From Gemmatimonadota bacterium (GTDB lineage Bacteria; Gemmatimonadota; Gemmatimonadetes; Gemmatimonadales; GWC2-71-9), in contig VGVQ01000009.1 in the NCBI GenBank assembly GCA_016874005.1, positions 1-64,000 of the forward strand: DNA of 64,000 nucleotides, in the 5' to 3' direction. Made by a program: the position numbers and the translations under genes. The notes below the pieces were generated by a model. The model ran no database searches. It was not told the DNA's origin and saw only the letters and a program-made list of their open reading frames with translations. Below are positions 61,650 through 64,000 of the stretch, piece after piece (position 1 is the stretch's first letter; each line of letters begins with the position of its first letter).

Positions 61650-62617
61650 GCGACCCGGTTGGGGAGGTCGTGCCCCGCGAAGAAGGCCTCGAGGTTGTCG
61701 GCCACCATCATTCCCATCGCCACCCGGGTTTCCAGGGTCGCGCTGCCCTGGTGCGGCAGGAGCACGACGTTCGGCAGGCCTAGCAACCCGGTCGGAACGG
61801 CCGGCTCGTCTCGATAGACGTCGAGGCCGGCTCCGCCGAGACGGCCTGCTTGGAGCGCGTCGACGAGGGCCGTCTCGTCGACCAACGCGCCACGGGCCGT
61901 GTTGACCAGAATGGCGTCGGACCGCATCAGGTCCAAGCGGCGCCGGTCGATCATCCCGACCGACTGCGGCGTCAACGGGCAATGGAGGGTTACCACCTCG
62001 GCGTCAGCCAACAACTCGTCGAGGGGCCGGAACCGTGCCCCGTATTCCGCTTCGGTTTCGGGATCGAGCCGGGTTCGGCTCGCATACCAGACGGTCATCC
62101 CGAACCCTCCCCGAGCGCGCTGAGCCACGGCCCGCCCGATCCGCCCCATCCCCACGATCCCCAACGTCCGGCCGGTCACCCGTCGGCCGAGGAGATGGGT
62201 TGGCCGCCAGCCGGTCCAGTCGCCGCGCCGCAGCTCCCGCTCGCCCTCACCGGTCCGTCGAAGGGTCATCGCGATCAAGGTCATCGTGAGGTCCGCGGTG
62301 CAATCGGTGAGGGCCCCCGGCGTGTTGGTCACCCTGACCCCGACTCGGCGCGCCGCGGCGAGATCGATGCGGTCGACCCCGACCCCGAAGTTCGCGACCA
62401 TCCGGATCCGCCGACCCGACGCCTCAAGCACCGCGGCGGAAACCGAATCGGTCACCGTCGTGATCAAGGCGTCATACTGCCGGGCTGCCTCGACGATCTC
62501 CACCTCCGGGAGGTCGGCATCGCGTTCGTTCCAAGTCATCCGAAACCGAGCCTCGAGTCGGGCTTCGACCGGGGCCGGGAGTCGATGGAGCGAGAAGACG
62601 CGGGGTTGGTCGGACAC
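61646..62617 (-). CDS. D-2-hydroxyacid dehydrogenase (glyoxylate reductase-like)
   Basis: NAD(P)H-dependent reductase of the D-isomer 2-hydroxyacid family, 323 residues from GTG 62617 (GAGG 6 bases before). The NAD fold has LGIVGMGRIGRAVAQRA; catalytic Arg is in NTARGALVDE and the His in LLPHQGSAT, with a Glu between. VANFGVGVDRID is the substrate-loop motif common to glyoxylate/hydroxypyruvate reductases. Divergent from a glycerate kinase gene only 24 bases away, which supports the glyoxylate-glycerate role. Convergent with the acyltransferase gene by a 4-base overlap. Confidence 0.92.
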   Translation of the reverse strand: MSDQPRVFSLHRLPAPVEARLEARFRMTWNERDADLPEVEIVEAARQYDALITTVTDSVSAAVLEASGRRIRMVANFGVGVDRIDLAAARRVGVRVTNTPGALTDCTADLTMTLIAMTLRRTGEGERELRRGDWTGWRPTHLLGRRVTGRTLGIVGMGRIGRAVAQRARGGFGMTVWYASRTRLDPETEAEYGARFRPLDELLADAEVVTLHCPLTPQSVGMIDRRRLDLMRSDAILVNTARGALVDETALVDALQAGRLGGAGLDVYRDEPAVPTGLLGLPNVVLLPHQGSATLETRVAMGMMVADNLEAFFAGHDLPNRVA

Positions 62618-62641
62618 GGGGCCTCTCGGTACTTTGGGCGG

Positions 62642-63937
62642 ATGGCGGCACCCTTGGAGCGGCTCCGCCGCGACGCGCGGACAATCTACGACGCCGCCTT
62701 GGCCAGTGTCGAACCCGGGAAGGCGCTTCGGCGAATCCTCGCCGCCGCCCCGCCGCCCGAAGGCGTGGCGATCATCGCCATCGGAAAGGCCGCGCGATCG
62801 ATGGCCCACGCGGCCGCCGAGCACCTCGCGGCCCTCGAGATTCCGCTCCGAACCGGAATCGTCGTCGCCAGTGACCCCGGTGAACCGGTCGGCCATCACC
62901 TCCTCGAAATCATCGGCGATCACCCTTTGCCCGGCGAGCGGTCTCGCGACGCGGCGGAGGCGGTCGCGACCACCGCCCGGGACGTCGGGGCCCATGACGA
63001 GGCATGGGTGCTGCTCTCCGGCGGTGCCAGCAGCCTGGTCGGGGCCCCGGTCGATGATATCCCCGATGGCGAGTACCGCACCCTGATGGCGGATTTGTTT
63101 CGGGCCGGCCTGCCGATCGGTGAACTCAACGCGGCGCGGAAACGGTTCTCGCGATTCGGCGGTGGGCGCCTGCTGGCGGCTCTCGCGGCGGATCGGGTTC
63201 GGGTGTTCGCGCTTTCCGACGTCATCGGCGACGACCCCGCGGATATCGGGTCGGGACCCTGCGAACCGGATCCCCAAACCGCGGCCGAGGTCCGCCGCCG
63301 ACTTCGGGCCGCCGACATCGCCCTCCCGCCCGGAATCGACGCCTGGCTCGCCACGGTCGAACAGGGTGGCCGTCCGGAAACCCCCAAGCCATCCGATCCG
63401 GTTTTTGCCCGCTGTACCACTCGGATCGTCGGCTCCAACCAGACCGCGCTCGGGGAGGCAGCGGCTGCCGCTCGGTCGCTCGGCTACCGCGCGGTCGTCA
63501 TTCCCACCCCGGTGGCCGGCCCGGCCGCCGCGGCCGGCCGCCATCTCGCCGCCGCGCTGCTGGCCACCCCATTCGAGTCGGGGCCGGTTGCGCTGCTCGC
63601 CGGCGGCGAGTGCACGGTACGCCTCGATGCCGACGCCGGTTTGGGCGGCCGTTGTCAGGAAGCGGCGTTAGCCGCAGCCGAGGTCCTGAGCCAGAGTTCG
63701 GAACGGAATGCGGTCTTGCTCGCCGCCGGGACCGACGGTCGCGATGGCCCCACCGACGCGGCCGGGGCGCTGGTCGACTCGACGACCTGGTCCGCCATCG
63801 TCGACCAGGGCGGCGCTCCCGCGACGAGCCTTGCCCGCCACGACAGTCACCGCGCCCTGGCGTTGGCCAAAGCCCTAGTCGTGACCGGTCCGACGGGAAC
63901 GAATGTCATGGACCTGATGATTGGGCTGGTTGACTGA
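62642..63937 (+). CDS. Glycerate 2-kinase (MOFRL / DUF4147 family)
   Basis: Phosphorylates glycerate to 2-phosphoglycerate. 431 residues from ATG 62642. The N-terminal domain has IGKAARSMAHAA and LLSGGASSLVGAP, and the middle has ALSDVIGDDPADIGSGP. The C-terminal MOFRL domain carries LLAGGECTVRL and AAGTDGRDGPTDAAGA with GPTGTNVMDL at the end. Together with the divergent reductase it would turn glyoxylate or hydroxypyruvate into a glycolytic intermediate. Confidence 0.94.
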   Translation: MAAPLERLRRDARTIYDAALASVEPGKALRRILAAAPPPEGVAIIAIGKAARSMAHAAAEHLAALEIPLRTGIVVASDPGEPVGHHLLEIIGDHPLPGERSRDAAEAVATTARDVGAHDEAWVLLSGGASSLVGAPVDDIPDGEYRTLMADLFRAGLPIGELNAARKRFSRFGGGRLLAALAADRVRVFALSDVIGDDPADIGSGPCEPDPQTAAEVRRRLRAADIALPPGIDAWLATVEQGGRPETPKPSDPVFARCTTRIVGSNQTALGEAAAAARSLGYRAVVIPTPVAGPAAAAGRHLAAALLATPFESGPVALLAGGECTVRLDADAGLGGRCQEAALAAAEVLSQSSERNAVLLAAGTDGRDGPTDAAGALVDSTTWSAIVDQGGAPATSLARHDSHRALALAKALVVTGPTGTNVMDLMIGLVD

Positions 63938-63941
63938 CCCA

Positions 63942-63966
63942 GGCCCGGGGGGTGACCCCTCGGGTC
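63942..63966 (+). terminator. Possible hairpin after the glycerate kinase gene
   Basis: Arms 63942-63952 and 63956-63966 form an 11-pair stem with two G-U pairs and a TGA loop, 5 bases past the stop. No U-run follows on the plus strand, so intrinsic termination is uncertain. Confidence 0.35.
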
Positions 63967-64000
63967 CCTCGCCCCATCAAAAACCCGGTTAGAGTGGGAA

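Larger units (their letters stand above)
1983..61651. repeat. Dispersed octamer CGTTAGGC / GCCTAACG, 17 copies
   Basis: Copies as CGTTAGGC on plus begin at 21289, 22199, 30887, 37633, 42172, 48086, 56480, 60086, 60727 and 61644; copies as GCCTAACG begin at 1983, 7515, 19746, 40694, 41510, 43391 and 44480. Twelve extend to CGTTAGGCG. In coding DNA nine read xxG-TTA-GGC (Leu-Gly) and four read CCT-AAC (Pro-Asn); the rest form stop codons at gene ends. Near copies occur at 11997 and 59598. The feature span covers the first to last copy; the copies are not contiguous. Confidence 0.85.

Noticed and set aside
1-64000. CRISPR arrays, insertion sequences, phage or toxin-antitoxin genes
   Set aside because: No spaced repeats, transposase or integrase motifs, or short toxin-antitoxin pairs were found. 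All long frames are accounted for by chromosomal housekeeping or envelope genes.

Overview
The window is a compact, G+C-rich (about two-thirds by eye) stretch of bacterial chromosome. It has about 60 protein genes and one tRNA, and no insertion sequence, phage, CRISPR or plasmid gene that I can see. The gene set suggests a diderm, heterotrophic bacterium: split B12-dependent mutase, many secreted lipoproteins, M16/S8/M17 peptidases, amidohydrolases, outer-membrane barrels, RNase G and a sensor Ser/Thr kinase. The style and gene order fit Gemmatimonadota best. That assignment is inferred from gene content, not from a marker-gene search.

Layout. Positions 1-1486 (minus) hold the TCA pair mdh and sdhC (frameshifted and cut by the window edge). 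Positions 1599-3812 hold trmL and the molybdopterin genes moaA-moaE-moaD. hup (HU) at 3904-4236 has its own consensus-like promoter and a terminator hairpin. Then come carA, secG and the glycolytic set tpiA-pgk-gap. From 8977 to 18717 one tightly packed minus-strand cluster reads yicC-gmk-rpoZ-coaBC-udg-dnaB-radA-ispD-tsaC-ptp-aroE-comF, nearly every junction overlapping. Next are pepA with a lipoprotein and a plug-containing outer-membrane barrel (18855-22781).

Divergent from pepA are a small TIGR04076-like protein and an aldo/keto reductase. tRNA-Leu(CAA) follows. After it comes an ECF sigma / anti-sigma / Spy-like periplasmic protein operon (24570-26112). Facing away from it is a plus-strand operon of two M16 peptidases and two amidohydrolases, in which the second member of each pair has lost its catalytic or metal residues. 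Positions 32934-37384 hold a small coiled-coil protein, rpmA, rplU, a GTG-started RNase G gene behind a long leader, and an acyl-CoA dehydrogenase. Positions 37457-41276 hold a sensor Ser/Thr kinase, a blue-copper protein and a porin-like gene interrupted by TGA. recQ follows.

Positions 43164-51250 form a methylmalonyl-CoA module: MeaB, mutase large and B12 subunits, DUF2277 protein, acyl-CoA carboxyltransferase. It continues into a large S8 peptidase lipoprotein and a 49-residue membrane protein. The cluster mgtE / two CBS-CorC proteins / ybeY / phoH / aspS occupies 51344-58266. The window ends with an L,D-transpeptidase lipoprotein, rlmN and an acyltransferase on plus, and a divergent 2-hydroxyacid dehydrogenase / glycerate kinase pair.

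The strongest unexplained signal is not a gene. It is an octamer, CGTTAGGC (reverse GCCTAACG), present 17 times in 64 kb where two or three copies would be expected by composition. In coding DNA it usually reads as a rare TTA leucine codon followed by GGC, or it supplies a TAA stop at a gene end.
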